Part shown: in pieces, positions 1 to 7,408 of the stretch
Layout of the letters: every line of letters starts with the position of its first letter
Position numbering within the stretch: the first letter of the stretch is position 1
Program-made: the position numbers and the translations under genes
The notes under the pieces: generated by a model
Databases searched by the model: none
What the model was told of the DNA's origin: nothing
The model's input: the letters and a program-made list of their open reading frames with translations, nothing else
DNA from: a virus
Direction: 5' to 3' (one strand)
Virus record (IMG/VR): IMGVR_UViG_3300014962_000011
Coordinates: 1 to 52,220 of that record
Length of the DNA: 52,220 nucleotides

Positions 1-291
1 GTACTAGGCAACGGACTGATAAAAACGGGTGCTCTCAAAACCTATGAGGATAGATTTTTCATGCAATGCGGTCTATACCGTAATAAGAACATCGAGGGGC
101 GTTTTGAGCTACATATCGACGTATTCTACCCGTCAGACCGTAGTGACCTAGATAATAGCTTAAAAGTTGTATTGGATTGCTTGCAGCAGGTAAAAGCCAT
201 TAAGAACGACAACAAGTGTGTGAAGATAGTAGCGCAGAAGTTTATCGACAAGAAGGAACCACGTATTGAATTCACAATAAAAGAAGTTTGA
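1..291 (+). CDS. rusA: RusA-like Holliday junction resolvase, 5' end missing
   Basis: The reading frame is open from base 1, so the start lies outside the window. RusA enzymes cut Holliday junctions during phage recombination and packaging. The motif SDLDNSLKVVLD with following IKND fits the RusA pattern of acidic residues and a lysine (D-x-D-N-x3-K, then D). About 96 codons are present, so perhaps 20-40 N-terminal residues are missing. The first methionine codon (61) lies inside the domain and is not the true start. It stands downstream of recT, the nuclease-translocase and DUF1064 when the genome is circularised, which suits a recombination role. Confidence 0.75.
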   Translation, partial: VLGNGLIKTGALKTYEDRFFMQCGLYRNKNIEGRFELHIDVFYPSDRSDLDNSLKVVLDCLQQVKAIKNDNKCVKIVAQKFIDKKEPRIEFTIKEV

Positions 292-293
292 CA

Positions 294-497
294 ATGAAAA
301 AGTACGCAACAGTTAAGCCAAACAAAGGTTGGCGCGGTAAGCTGACCGAAGGTAGGGAGTATGAAATACTGAAAACCGAAGCAGTGACGCCAGAGGAAAT
401 ATATCATACAGTTATCGACGATGAAGGACAAGATAGAATGTATAAAGCCAGCCGATTTACTGAACCAACATTATCTAAAACTAAAACTGAGTTATGA
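294..497 (+). CDS. Hypothetical early protein (67 aa)
   Basis: Family not recognised. It is a small basic, soluble protein with no membrane segment. The ATG at 294 is preferred over a TTG at 288. It starts 2 bases after the RusA stop and overlaps the next start by 4 bases (ATGA), so it belongs to the same early transcript. Confidence 0.6.
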   Translation: MKKYATVKPNKGWRGKLTEGREYEILKTEAVTPEEIYHTVIDDEGQDRMYKASRFTEPTLSKTKTEL

Positions 498-748
498 GCA
501 CGAAATGCACGGTGTTTGGGCAGCCGGATAAGCCCAGAGAGAGAAAGCCAATAGAATTACTCTTTGGCATTGAGACATCAGATACAGTCCCGTCTATATT
601 CCCTCCCGGGAATAATCCAAAACCTTACGACACCTATACACTAGTTGAGCGGGGCGGGAAGTACGACATAATAAGGGTATATAACGACAGCGACCCGCTT
701 AGAGGAATTACATACCTCGGCCACTGGAACGACGGATTTGTTGAATAA
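494..748 (+). CDS. Hypothetical early protein (84 aa)
   Basis: Not recognised. It begins by ATGA overlap with the preceding gene. The C-terminal half (YTLVERGGKYDIIRVYND) looks like a small beta-sheet domain; no motif identifies a function. It is part of the RusA-side cluster that would be absent from the homing-endonuclease form of the genome. Confidence 0.6.
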   Translation: MSTKCTVFGQPDKPRERKPIELLFGIETSDTVPSIFPPGNNPKPYDTYTLVERGGKYDIIRVYNDSDPLRGITYLGHWNDGFVE

Positions 749-764
749 GAGGAAAAACAGAGAT

Positions 765-977
765 ATGAAAATTACAAGACACAAAATGAGACCGTACGTA
801 GCCAGAACCTACGGTATAAGCGATAAATCATTCTGGCGATTTAAGCTGTCTTTGCGGGGATTAAGAAACCCATCCGCCGACAGGCGAAGAGGGCAGCACC
901 GGCCAGCTAAGGGCAAGCTGCTGCAAAAGTTTAGGAACCAAATTGAATACATCTGGCTTCACAAACAACCATTCTAA
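765..977 (+). CDS. Hypothetical basic early protein (70 aa)
   Basis: Not recognised. It is very rich in Arg and Lys (RRRGQHRPAKGK in the middle), which suggests binding to nucleic acid. The ATG at 765 is chosen over an in-frame TTG at 738 because an A-rich leader precedes it. Confidence 0.5.
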   Translation: MKITRHKMRPYVARTYGISDKSFWRFKLSLRGLRNPSADRRRGQHRPAKGKLLQKFRNQIEYIWLHKQPF

Positions 978-1048
978 CATGAACATCATCACAGACATCG
1001 ACTTCGAGGAAGGAGGCGGGTAAAAAAGGAACATTTAAAACACACAAT

Positions 1049-1288
1049 ATGGCAATGATCAATTTTAAAGCATCTGTTAACCAAAAGGGTTTTGAGTATT
1101 ACAACTACATAGTTGGCATAGCATTTAGCCAACTGCAAGAACACCCGGAAATGCTCAAAAAGATAGACATAACATCCGACCAGCTAAGGCAAGCCTCCGC
1201 CTGTAAAGATAAGATTAAGAAAGCAATTATAGAGGAAATGAAGAAAACGCGTGGCGCTAGGGTGGCTTGCCTTATGAAGGGAGAATAA
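1049..1288 (+). CDS. Hypothetical helical early protein (79 aa)
   Basis: Not recognised. It is predicted mostly helical with a lysine-rich C-terminal half (KDKIKKAIIEEMKK). It is the last gene before the 77-bp repeated sequence that links to the right end of the window. Confidence 0.6.
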   Translation: MAMINFKASVNQKGFEYYNYIVGIAFSQLQEHPEMLKKIDITSDQLRQASACKDKIKKAIIEEMKKTRGARVACLMKGE

Positions 1289-1291
1289 CAC

Positions 1292-1368
1292 ACAACCATT
1301 TTAACAACCATAACGAGAAAGTATGAAAAAAGTAACAACAGTAGCTCTACTGGCATTGAGCATGGCGA
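1292..1368 (+). repeat. 77-bp exact direct repeat, internal copy
   Basis: These 77 bases (leader plus first 15 codons of the lipoprotein gene) are identical to 52144-52220, the last bases of the window. The base before each copy differs (C versus A). A length of 77 equals a k-mer size commonly used by short-read assemblers, so this is most simply an assembly-graph overlap joining the right end to this point. Confidence 0.95.
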
Positions 1369-1697
1369 TTGTTGGGTGCGAAAAAATAAACAGGTATGCT
1401 GAACGAAGTAAAGAAATTGACAGTATATCGACCGATTTGCGCATGTGCCAAGCGGCAGAAAAATATTGGGAGGCGGCTTGGAATAACCAATTAAAGTATG
1501 ACGACAGCGCTTATGGGGAGCTGTATAGGGAATACCTATACCTTAAGGACACGGTCAACATGCTACGCAAACAAACAAAAATTGGACGTGCAAATGTCGT
1601 TTCTATTGGGCAACATGGCGGTACAACATCGGCTATTATCATAAATGGCGATAACCAAATAGGAAACCACAACACTCAGAACAACTACAGTAAATAA
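1323..1697 (+). CDS. Lipoprotein with Asn/Gly-rich tail
   Basis: A 124-aa protein. It begins with a basic N-terminus, a hydrophobic stretch and a lipobox AIVGC (Cys at residue 19), so it is likely lipidated and anchored in a cell membrane. The middle is helical. The C-terminus (VSIGQHGGTTSAIIINGD) has Gln/Gly/Asn spacing loosely like curlin or beta-helix repeats. Early-expressed phage lipoproteins often act in superinfection exclusion; that role is inferred here. A second, truncated copy of its start lies at 52175-52220. Confidence 0.75.
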   Translation: MKKVTTVALLALSMAIVGCEKINRYAERSKEIDSISTDLRMCQAAEKYWEAAWNNQLKYDDSAYGELYREYLYLKDTVNMLRKQTKIGRANVVSIGQHGGTTSAIIINGDNQIGNHNTQNNYSK

Positions 1698-1700
1698 AAA

Positions 1701-1720
1701 CAGCCCGTTGGCGCGGGCTG
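1701..1720. terminator. Hairpin after the lipoprotein gene
   Basis: CAGCCCG pairs with CGGGCTG over a 6-base loop. Five A precede it on the plus strand, so a U-run would follow only for minus-strand transcription. On the plus strand it may be a weak terminator or an mRNA end-protecting hairpin. Confidence 0.5.
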
Positions 1721-1831
1721 AATAAAATAAGGTAATCGGTTTACAACAATCACCACTACAAAATTAGTGATCTATGCACAGTATATCAACTTGCGTGCCA
1801 CGCGGCGCGTTACAAAAAGAGCTTAACATTT

Positions 1832-1864
1832 TTTTGGCTAGTTGGGGACAATTTCGTACATTCG
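1832..1864 (+). promoter_or_regulatory. Putative promoter of the HNH gene leader
   Basis: TTTTGG ending at 1837 and TACATTCG at 1857-1864 are separated by 19 bases, matching the Bacteroidota -33/-7 layout with one mismatch in the -7 element. Transcription would begin near 1871 and produce a leader of about 160 nt before the HNH start at 2032. Confidence 0.45.
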
Positions 1865-1993
1865 TAACTGAATCCGCGAAATTCAAACTTTACATTAATG
1901 CCCCAACTACATGGACTACATATCAATCAAAGATAAGGCTGGGGTTACTCCATTGGGGTTGTTTGTTTCTTCGCGGATTCAAGCACCCCAGCC
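1839..1993. repeat. Three interleaved perfect inverted repeats
   Basis: Perfect complementary arms are: TAGTTGGGG 1839-1847 with 1901-1909; GAATCCGCGAA 1870-1880 with 1970-1980; GGCTGGGGT 1937-1945 with 1985-1993. A fourth pair, AATTTCG 1850-1856 with 1877-1883, lies inside the first. The pairs cross each other, so a folded RNA would be pseudoknotted or would switch between forms. This accounts for most of the 334-base gap between the lipoprotein and HNH genes. A dyad CACTA/TAGTG also lies just upstream, near 1756-1771. Confidence 0.6.
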
Positions 1994-2031
1994 GCGCGTC
2001 CATACCTCAAGTAATCAAAAATCCGCGATAT

Positions 2032-2409
2032 ATGAGTACCTATTCAAAACTTCTACTCGATCCGAGGTGGCAGCGTAAGCGCCTCGACATTCTAAAACGG
2101 GACGATTTTACTTGCACGCTATGTACTGATAGCCGAACAACTTTACACGTTCACCATAAGGCTTATAAAGGCAACCCGTGGGATATTCCCGACGATCAGC
2201 TGCGCACTCTTTGCCATCATTGCCACGAGATCACACACCACCTGAAAAACCACACCATTCTTGCCATTAAAAAGCAACATAGCTGGAACGGCAAATGCTG
2301 GGAGGTTGTCGCATTTACCACAACTGATTTGATATTCCTCTACCTGTTCTTTACCAGCGACCAGATAGAGATTGTGAGTGTATTTTCTAACGATAAAATG
2401 GCAGCGTAG
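2032..2409 (+). CDS. HNH endonuclease
   Basis: A 125-aa protein with CTLC, then HVHHKAYKGNPWDIP and LCHHCHEITHH, the layout of an HNH nuclease with two zinc-binding Cys pairs. Such free-standing HNH proteins cut DNA as homing endonucleases or help packaging. The frame stays open upstream to an ATG at 1774, but that stretch has no protein-like character and covers the inverted repeats, so the ATG at 2032 is chosen. The C-terminal 40 residues are hydrophobic. It ends 2 bases before the replication initiator. Confidence 0.75.
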   Translation: MSTYSKLLLDPRWQRKRLDILKRDDFTCTLCTDSRTTLHVHHKAYKGNPWDIPDDQLRTLCHHCHEITHHLKNHTILAIKKQHSWNGKCWEVVAFTTTDLIFLYLFFTSDQIEIVSVFSNDKMAA

Positions 2410-2411
2410 GT

Positions 2412-3119
2412 ATGGCAAAGAGATTCACAGACACCGGGAAATGGAATAAGAAATTTATAAGGTCGCTTTCAAAGGACTACAAATTGCTTTGGTTGTTCAT
2501 TACAGACGAATGCGACACGGCTGGCATATGGGATGTTGACATAGATGTTGCCAGAATAAAGGCCGGAATAGAGGTTAATGAGGAAGATGCTTTGCTGTTT
2601 TTCAATGGTAAAGTAGTTGCAATAGACGGGGGGTCTAAATGGTTTATCCCTTCATTTATTGAGTTCCAATACGGCGAGTTGTCCGAAGGAAATAGGGCGC
2701 ACACAAAGGCAATATTGCAATTAAAGAAATTTAACCTACTCTCTAAGAACCTAAAAATTAAGCCCCTTACAAGCCCCTTACAAGGGGCCACGCAAGGGGG
2801 TAAGGCAGAGGAAGAGGATAAGGTAGAGGAAGAAGTAGTATTAGTAGGTGGCGAATTTGAAAATTTTAACAAGTGGGTTTCAGCTCATGCTCCGAGGGTT
2901 TTAGAAATGGAAGCGCCAATAACAGAATCTGAATATTTTTCTCTGGTTGCTGAGTTCCCAATAGACGTGATAAAAGAAATTTTATCCGCTATGCACAACC
3001 ATAAAAAGCTAACCAAAGACAATGTATCGGCAAACCTAACATTCAGGAACTGGGCAAGGCGCAGGGGCGTTAATCCGGCTTCACATTTACCAACGCATAA
3101 ACCTTCAGTGGCAGTATGA
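2412..3119 (+). CDS. DnaD-like replication initiator / helicase loader
   Basis: A 235-aa protein. The N-terminal domain (about 1-90) has the pattern KWNKKFIRSLSKDYKLLWLFI and DTAGIWDVD, seen in winged-helix replication initiators of Bacteroidota phages. An acidic linker (EEEDKVEEE, near 137) is followed by a helical C-terminal domain (about 150-225) of DnaD_2 type. It probably binds the phage origin and loads the helicase. It overlaps the primase-helicase start by 4 bases (ATGA), consistent with joint translation. The origin itself was not identified. Confidence 0.65.
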   Translation: MAKRFTDTGKWNKKFIRSLSKDYKLLWLFITDECDTAGIWDVDIDVARIKAGIEVNEEDALLFFNGKVVAIDGGSKWFIPSFIEFQYGELSEGNRAHTKAILQLKKFNLLSKNLKIKPLTSPLQGATQGGKAEEEDKVEEEVVLVGGEFENFNKWVSAHAPRVLEMEAPITESEYFSLVAEFPIDVIKEILSAMHNHKKLTKDNVSANLTFRNWARRRGVNPASHLPTHKPSVAV

Positions 3120-4987
3120 TAGATCAGGCATGCATACAGGAGATAAAGGACACTGCGAACGTCGTGGAGGTAGTCGGAAAGTTTGTAAACTTAAAGCCTC
3201 AAGGCGTTAATGTAGTTGGCTTGTGCCCATTTCACAACGAGAAAAGCCCATCTTTCAAAGTTTCAAAGACGAAAAACATATACAAGTGCTTTGGGTGTGG
3301 TGAATCAGGGGATAGTATAGAGTTCCTTATGAAGTCGCAAAGCATGTCCTATCTGGATGCTATACGATACTTGGCAGATATGTACAAAATAACAATTGTT
3401 GAGGAAAATGCACAGCCCAAAAAAACATACACTAAGCCGGTTTTTAGAGATGGTCAACTATCCGGCAAATACCTGAATTGGTTTAGTGAACGTGGAATAA
3501 CGCCAAATACCCTGCAGCAATTCAAAGTGACGCAAGCAATGGAGTGGATGCCTAAAGCCGGTGCGACGGTAGAAACAATCTGCTTTAACTACTTCGTTAA
3601 CGATACGCTTGTTAACATAAAGTACCGCGCAGAAAACAAAGATTTCAAGCTATCGAAAGATGCCGAATTGGTGTTCTATAATGCCGACAGCATGAAAGGG
3701 CGCGATTACGTGGTAATTACGGAGGGGGAGATCGATTGCCTGTCTGTATACCAATCCGGCGCGAAGTCCGTCATTTCGGTTCCTAATGGCGCAGCAAAGG
3801 GTGTTCAAAAGCTCGATTACCTAAACAACTGCTGGGATATGTTTTCAGATAAGACAAACATCATACTCATGGTGGATAACGACGGGCCCGGAATTAACCT
3901 TAGAGACGAACTAGCTAGGCGGTTTGGATATGACAGGTGTTTTAAGGTGGAGTACCCGTCCGACTGTAAGGATGCAAACGATGTGTTAGTAAAGCATGGA
4001 CCATTGAAGATAGCAGAAATGATAAAAAATGCATCTGAGTTCCCGATAGAAGGAGTTTTTTCAATGTCGGAAATGGTGGAAGATGTGAGGGCTTATTATA
4101 ACACTGGCTACCCGGTAGGTATAAAGGTAGGCATACCGGTTTTTGACGATCACCTTTCTTTTATGCTCGGGCAGTTCACTACGATTACCGGCATTCCAGG
4201 TTCCGGCAAAAGTGAGTTTGTGGACTACCTAATGAGCGAATCCGCAAAAAATCACAATTGGAGCTGGGGAGTTTGCAGTTTTGAAAATCAGCCATCTAGC
4301 CTACACGTTACCAAGATAATGGAAAAGTATGCCGGCAAAGCATTTTCTAAGCAGTTTAATGATGAAGATAGAATTAGCCCGGAAATGTTTGATAGAGCAA
4401 TAAACTTTGTTGATGCTCATTTCTACTTCATCAACATCAACAAAGTAGATGTTACACTCGAAGGGATATTGGAGAAAACGAAAGAGCTGGTGTTAAGGAA
4501 GGGCATAAAGGGGCTTTTAATAGATCCGTGGAACTACATAGAACATAAGGGAGCAAAAGGGCAGACGGAAACACAATACGTTAGCGAATGCCTAACTAAA
4601 ATAAAGGCTTTCGCGCTGACGCACGGCATACATATATTCCTAGTCGCGCACCCGCTTAAAATGCCTAAGACGGGCGGCAAATACGAAGTTCCTACACTAT
4701 ACAATATTTCCGGGTCTGCGCACTTTTTCAATAAGACGGATAACGGGCTTACCGTTTACCGCGACCTAGATACCAAAATAGTCGATGTGCATATACAGAA
4801 AGTGCGATATAGTTGGCTTGGCAAAATAGGCGTTGCTTCATTCCTGTACAATTTAACTACAAGGCAGTACGAGCCATTGCACCGGCAAAAGGATCCACCG
4901 GCGCAGGAAGTGCCGGATAAGGCAAACGCTGGCATAATACAGCAGCCGACACGCCCCCCCGCCTCATTCTGGAACGAACCAACATAA
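3116..4987 (+). CDS. Bifunctional DNA primase-helicase
   Basis: A 623-aa fusion like phage T7 gp4. The N-terminal CHC2 zinc finger uses Cys37, His40, Cys58 and Cys61. A Toprim domain follows (ITEGEID near residue 202; MVDNDGPG near 255). A RecA-type DnaB helicase domain fills the C-terminal half, with Walker A GIPGSGKS near 358. The protein would synthesise primers and unwind DNA at the phage fork. It is co-translated with the DnaD-like protein, and the two form the replication core. All key motifs look intact. Confidence 0.92.
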   Translation: MIDQACIQEIKDTANVVEVVGKFVNLKPQGVNVVGLCPFHNEKSPSFKVSKTKNIYKCFGCGESGDSIEFLMKSQSMSYLDAIRYLADMYKITIVEENAQPKKTYTKPVFRDGQLSGKYLNWFSERGITPNTLQQFKVTQAMEWMPKAGATVETICFNYFVNDTLVNIKYRAENKDFKLSKDAELVFYNADSMKGRDYVVITEGEIDCLSVYQSGAKSVISVPNGAAKGVQKLDYLNNCWDMFSDKTNIILMVDNDGPGINLRDELARRFGYDRCFKVEYPSDCKDANDVLVKHGPLKIAEMIKNASEFPIEGVFSMSEMVEDVRAYYNTGYPVGIKVGIPVFDDHLSFMLGQFTTITGIPGSGKSEFVDYLMSESAKNHNWSWGVCSFENQPSSLHVTKIMEKYAGKAFSKQFNDEDRISPEMFDRAINFVDAHFYFININKVDVTLEGILEKTKELVLRKGIKGLLIDPWNYIEHKGAKGQTETQYVSECLTKIKAFALTHGIHIFLVAHPLKMPKTGGKYEVPTLYNISGSAHFFNKTDNGLTVYRDLDTKIVDVHIQKVRYSWLGKIGVASFLYNLTTRQYEPLHRQKDPPAQEVPDKANAGIIQQPTRPPASFWNEPT

Positions 4988-5008
4988 CTAACCCCCCAAT
5001 TTAACGAT

Positions 5009-5236
5009 ATGAAAAACACAGCATTACAGACGGCCCTTACTCGGGTAAATGAGATACCACAGGGCATAAACTACGACGGAATAGATTTCGTCAGGAAAGA
5101 GGATGTAACAAAGATACTTGAATCACTCCTCCCCGTCGAGCGCCAGCAGATAGTTGATGCGTATAACCATGCATGGGAGAATGCAGACTTAGGAGAAACA
5201 GCAAACGATTACTTCACCCAAACATACGAGAAATGA
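5009..5236 (+). CDS. Hypothetical early protein (75 aa)
   Basis: Not recognised. It is acidic and helical, with a pattern (KEDVTKILESLL, then QIVDAYNHAW) often seen in small Bacteroidota phage proteins. It overlaps the next start as ATGA. Confidence 0.6.
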   Translation: MKNTALQTALTRVNEIPQGINYDGIDFVRKEDVTKILESLLPVERQQIVDAYNHAWENADLGETANDYFTQTYEK

Positions 5237-5451
5237 AAAACGAGACAATAGACTACAAAAAATATGTGCTAGATAAATTTCCTGACGCATTTATCTGCAA
5301 GTGTGCAGCATACGGAATACATGTGTTTTTTGGGCACAATAGCACGTATATAAGCGAATCGAGCGAGAGCGAAGAACAAGCATGGGAGAAAGCGCATAAT
5401 TACATTTTGAACAACAAAACCAACCAACATGAGCACTCTAACAAACTATGA
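5233..5451 (+). CDS. Small protein, paralogue of 11225-11440
   Basis: A 72-aa protein. Start at 5233 by ATGA overlap. It shares a pattern with the gene at 11225-11440: K-Y near the start, FPDAF/YPEAV, then a serine-containing stretch and AWEKAHNYI versus AWQEARENI. The two look like members of one family of unknown function. Confidence 0.6.
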   Translation: MKNETIDYKKYVLDKFPDAFICKCAAYGIHVFFGHNSTYISESSESEEQAWEKAHNYILNNKTNQHEHSNKL

Positions 5452-5830
5452 GCAAAGTTTAGGATTAAAGGAGATTGGATTTAACGAACCAACTCAAAAC
5501 CTTTTCTTTTTTGATTGCGACAACACCTATTTTATGGGCAGTAAAGAAGATTGGGCAGAAGATTTCAATAGCGACGCAAGCAATTGGAACGCATTAACAG
5601 ACCATATCTCCCGCCCCACGCTCAACACCGCCGCATACTGGCTAAGGGAGCATAAGGGCATTCACGTATCGGTACGGCCTATTTCCTGTGACTGGGAATA
5701 CACTATCTGGCAGTGTAAAAATGCTATGAGCTGGGAGCAGGTCGAGCAAGATATTTTTACTTCACACGACAAGGCGCTATCTGAGGGAATAACGCGCGCC
5801 ATCGCTTTAAAACAAAAGGAGGGAGTATGA
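5429..5830 (+). CDS. Conserved hypothetical phage protein (133 aa)
   Basis: The middle, RPTLNTAAYWLREHKGIHVSV, belongs to a pattern common in Bacteroidota phages and prophages (apparently a prediction-only family). Function unknown. It overlaps both neighbours in the operon (23 bases with the gene before, 4 with the one after). Confidence 0.65.
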   Translation: MSTLTNYEQSLGLKEIGFNEPTQNLFFFDCDNTYFMGSKEDWAEDFNSDASNWNALTDHISRPTLNTAAYWLREHKGIHVSVRPISCDWEYTIWQCKNAMSWEQVEQDIFTSHDKALSEGITRAIALKQKEGV

Positions 5831-6123
5831 AAAGGAACATAGTACAATCAGATGTTGTTTGGGCTACAATGTCCAATATTGACGAAACCAGATTGTCTAC
5901 ACACGGGTTTTACTCCAGAATAAGGTCGGGCTTGTTTGGCGAACAATATTACGGTAATGGCTCTTTATGCAACAAAAACTATGGCGTTAGCGAGGATGGC
6001 GAAACATTCTTGCCAATAACAAAAATTGATGCAGAGCCACTAAATGAGGAAACAGCATGTAAGCGATGTCTAAAAATATTCAATTCACTCAACCAAAACA
6101 CAAATCATGATACAGGGAAATGA
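5827..6123 (+). CDS. Hypothetical early protein with Cys pair (98 aa)
   Basis: Not recognised. C-terminal CKRCLKIF could be half of a zinc site; another Cys (LCNKNY) lies in the middle. It starts by ATGA overlap and overlaps the following gene by 17 bases. Confidence 0.55.
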   Translation: MKRNIVQSDVVWATMSNIDETRLSTHGFYSRIRSGLFGEQYYGNGSLCNKNYGVSEDGETFLPITKIDAEPLNEETACKRCLKIFNSLNQNTNHDTGK

Positions 6124-6511
6124 ACTGCGAATAGGCAATCTTGTTCAGGATGAACTAGGTATTGAAAAAATGTTGCGCGTTTACCGCATAGATGAAGCGG
6201 CAATAACCTGTGGCGATAAGGAATTTTCACACCCATATCTGCCTGAAACTTTAAAGCCAATCCCGCTCACGCCGGAGGTGCTGGAGAAATGTGGGTTTGG
6301 TGCGCGTAAATTCATTGAGATAGGCAAATACTCATACTTAGAAATTGACATGACCGTTGTTAACACAATAGGATATAGAGCAATCATTCAGTTAGAGGAA
6401 AATGACGAAGGTGTAATAGAGAGGTATTTTATGCCACACATCAAACACCTACACCAGCTCCAAAACCTCTACTACGCATTGACAGGCACCGAACTAACCA
6501 TCACCCTTTAA
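6107..6511 (+). CDS. Conserved hypothetical phage protein (134 aa)
   Basis: It matches a family common in Bacteroidota phages, recognisable from GNELRIGNLVQ at the N-terminus, IPLTPEVLEKCGF in the middle and HQLQNLYYALTGTEL at the C-terminus. Function is unknown in that family. It is predicted soluble, mixed alpha/beta. Confidence 0.75.
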   Translation: MIQGNELRIGNLVQDELGIEKMLRVYRIDEAAITCGDKEFSHPYLPETLKPIPLTPEVLEKCGFGARKFIEIGKYSYLEIDMTVVNTIGYRAIIQLEENDEGVIERYFMPHIKHLHQLQNLYYALTGTELTITL

Positions 6512-6520
6512 AACCACTGT

Positions 6521-6613
6521 ATGAGAAAGATGAATTATTACATACCAATAATTGCAATGGTTTCAATAGCTTTCATTGCGCTGTATTTACTGACTAAACA
6601 CAAACCTTTATGA
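6521..6613 (+). CDS. Single-span membrane miniprotein (30 aa)
   Basis: Translation gives one hydrophobic span (about residues 7-24) followed by KHKP. The stop overlaps the next lipoprotein start as ATGA, which supports translation. A small inner-membrane partner of the lipoprotein is possible. Confidence 0.5.
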   Translation: MRKMNYYIPIIAMVSIAFIALYLLTKHKPL

Positions 6614-6825
6614 GACACCTTACAACAACACTCCTCCTTGCGCTGATTTGCGCGGGGTGTGGGATTAATAAAAACGATAGCTTTTGGATTATCCAAAACA
6701 AAAGGACGAAAGATGCATGGGGGCGTTATTTACCTACTGGCATATGTCAATTCGACTTTAGCTACATACATACTACTCAAGATTCCTGCAACAAATACAA
6801 CATTGGCGACACGATAAAACACTGA
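6610..6825 (+). CDS. Small lipoprotein (71 aa)
   Basis: Signal peptide with lipobox ICAGC (Cys at residue 17). The mature part is about 54 residues, with two further Cys that could form a disulfide. It probably sits in the envelope. Together with the preceding membrane miniprotein it may alter the host surface or block superinfection (inference). Confidence 0.65.
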   Translation: MRHLTTTLLLALICAGCGINKNDSFWIIQNKRTKDAWGRYLPTGICQFDFSYIHTTQDSCNKYNIGDTIKH

Positions 6826-6829
6826 TACT

Positions 6830-7408
6830 ATGACAGCAGAACAGATTCTCGAAATATTTAACATAGAAGACTTACGCGACCTGCCAAATGCGGTATCGAG
6901 CCTTATTGATGGAGATGCCAAGATTAGATATGAGGCATATATAAAATTGATAGAAATAAACGGAGGTGATTTGTCAAAAGATTGGTTTCAGGAAATATAC
7001 GAAGGCGAGTTGTCGGAACGAAAGCAAAAGAAGCAGGATTTTACCCCAAACAGCGTAGGGCTTATTGCGTCATTACTGACCGGGAATAAGGGAATGCTAT
7101 ATGAGCCTACGGCTGGTAATGGATCTATGATAATATCCGATTGGTGGACTAGGTGCGGGAAGTCGAACCCGTGCCGATATTCTCCAGCCGAAAATATGGT
7201 CACCTGCTGGGAGTTGTCCAATAGATCAATACCGATATTACTACTCAACCTATCTATACGTGGTATTATGGGATATGTGTATCACGGCGATGTTTTAGAG
7301 CAAACAATAAAGGCAAAGTATGTGTTGCTAAACAGGAGCAATGACGCACTCGGTTTTTCTGAAATAATCAAAGATGTTAATAACAACCTTAAAATAGTAG
7401 AAATATGA
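6830..7408 (+). CDS. SAM-methyltransferase-like protein lacking catalytic motif
   Basis: A 192-aa protein. KKQDFTPNSVGLIASLL followed by LYEPTAGNGSMIISDWW (about residues 65-100) is the start and SAM-binding motif I of N6-adenine methyltransferases of the HsdM type. GDVLEQ fits a later strand. Where the catalytic N/D-P-P-Y/F should stand the sequence reads VLLNRSNDALGF, and the protein ends soon after. It may bind SAM or DNA without methylating, perhaps as an anti-restriction factor. It overlaps the recombinase by 4 bases. Confidence 0.7.
   Translation: MTAEQILEIFNIEDLRDLPNAVSSLIDGDAKIRYEAYIKLIEINGGDLSKDWFQEIYEGELSERKQKKQDFTPNSVGLIASLLTGNKGMLYEPTAGNGSMIISDWWTRCGKSNPCRYSPAENMVTCWELSNRSIPILLLNLSIRGIMGYVYHGDVLEQTIKAKYVLLNRSNDALGFSEIIKDVNNNLKIVEI

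Noticed and set aside
979-1023. 14-codon open frame with a GGAAGGAGG sequence
   Set aside because: Too short to support; the Shine-Dalgarno-like sequence lies inside the frame and too far from the next start at 1049.
1-1291. Simple terminal redundancy of a circular contig
   Set aside because: The terminal 77 bases match position 1292, not position 1, and sequence before the two copies differs completely.
1774-2031. N-terminal extension of the HNH gene to an ATG at 1774
   Set aside because: The 86 extra codons carry no protein-like pattern and coincide with the promoter and inverted repeats. The absence of stop codons is somewhat unusual, so it is not excluded.
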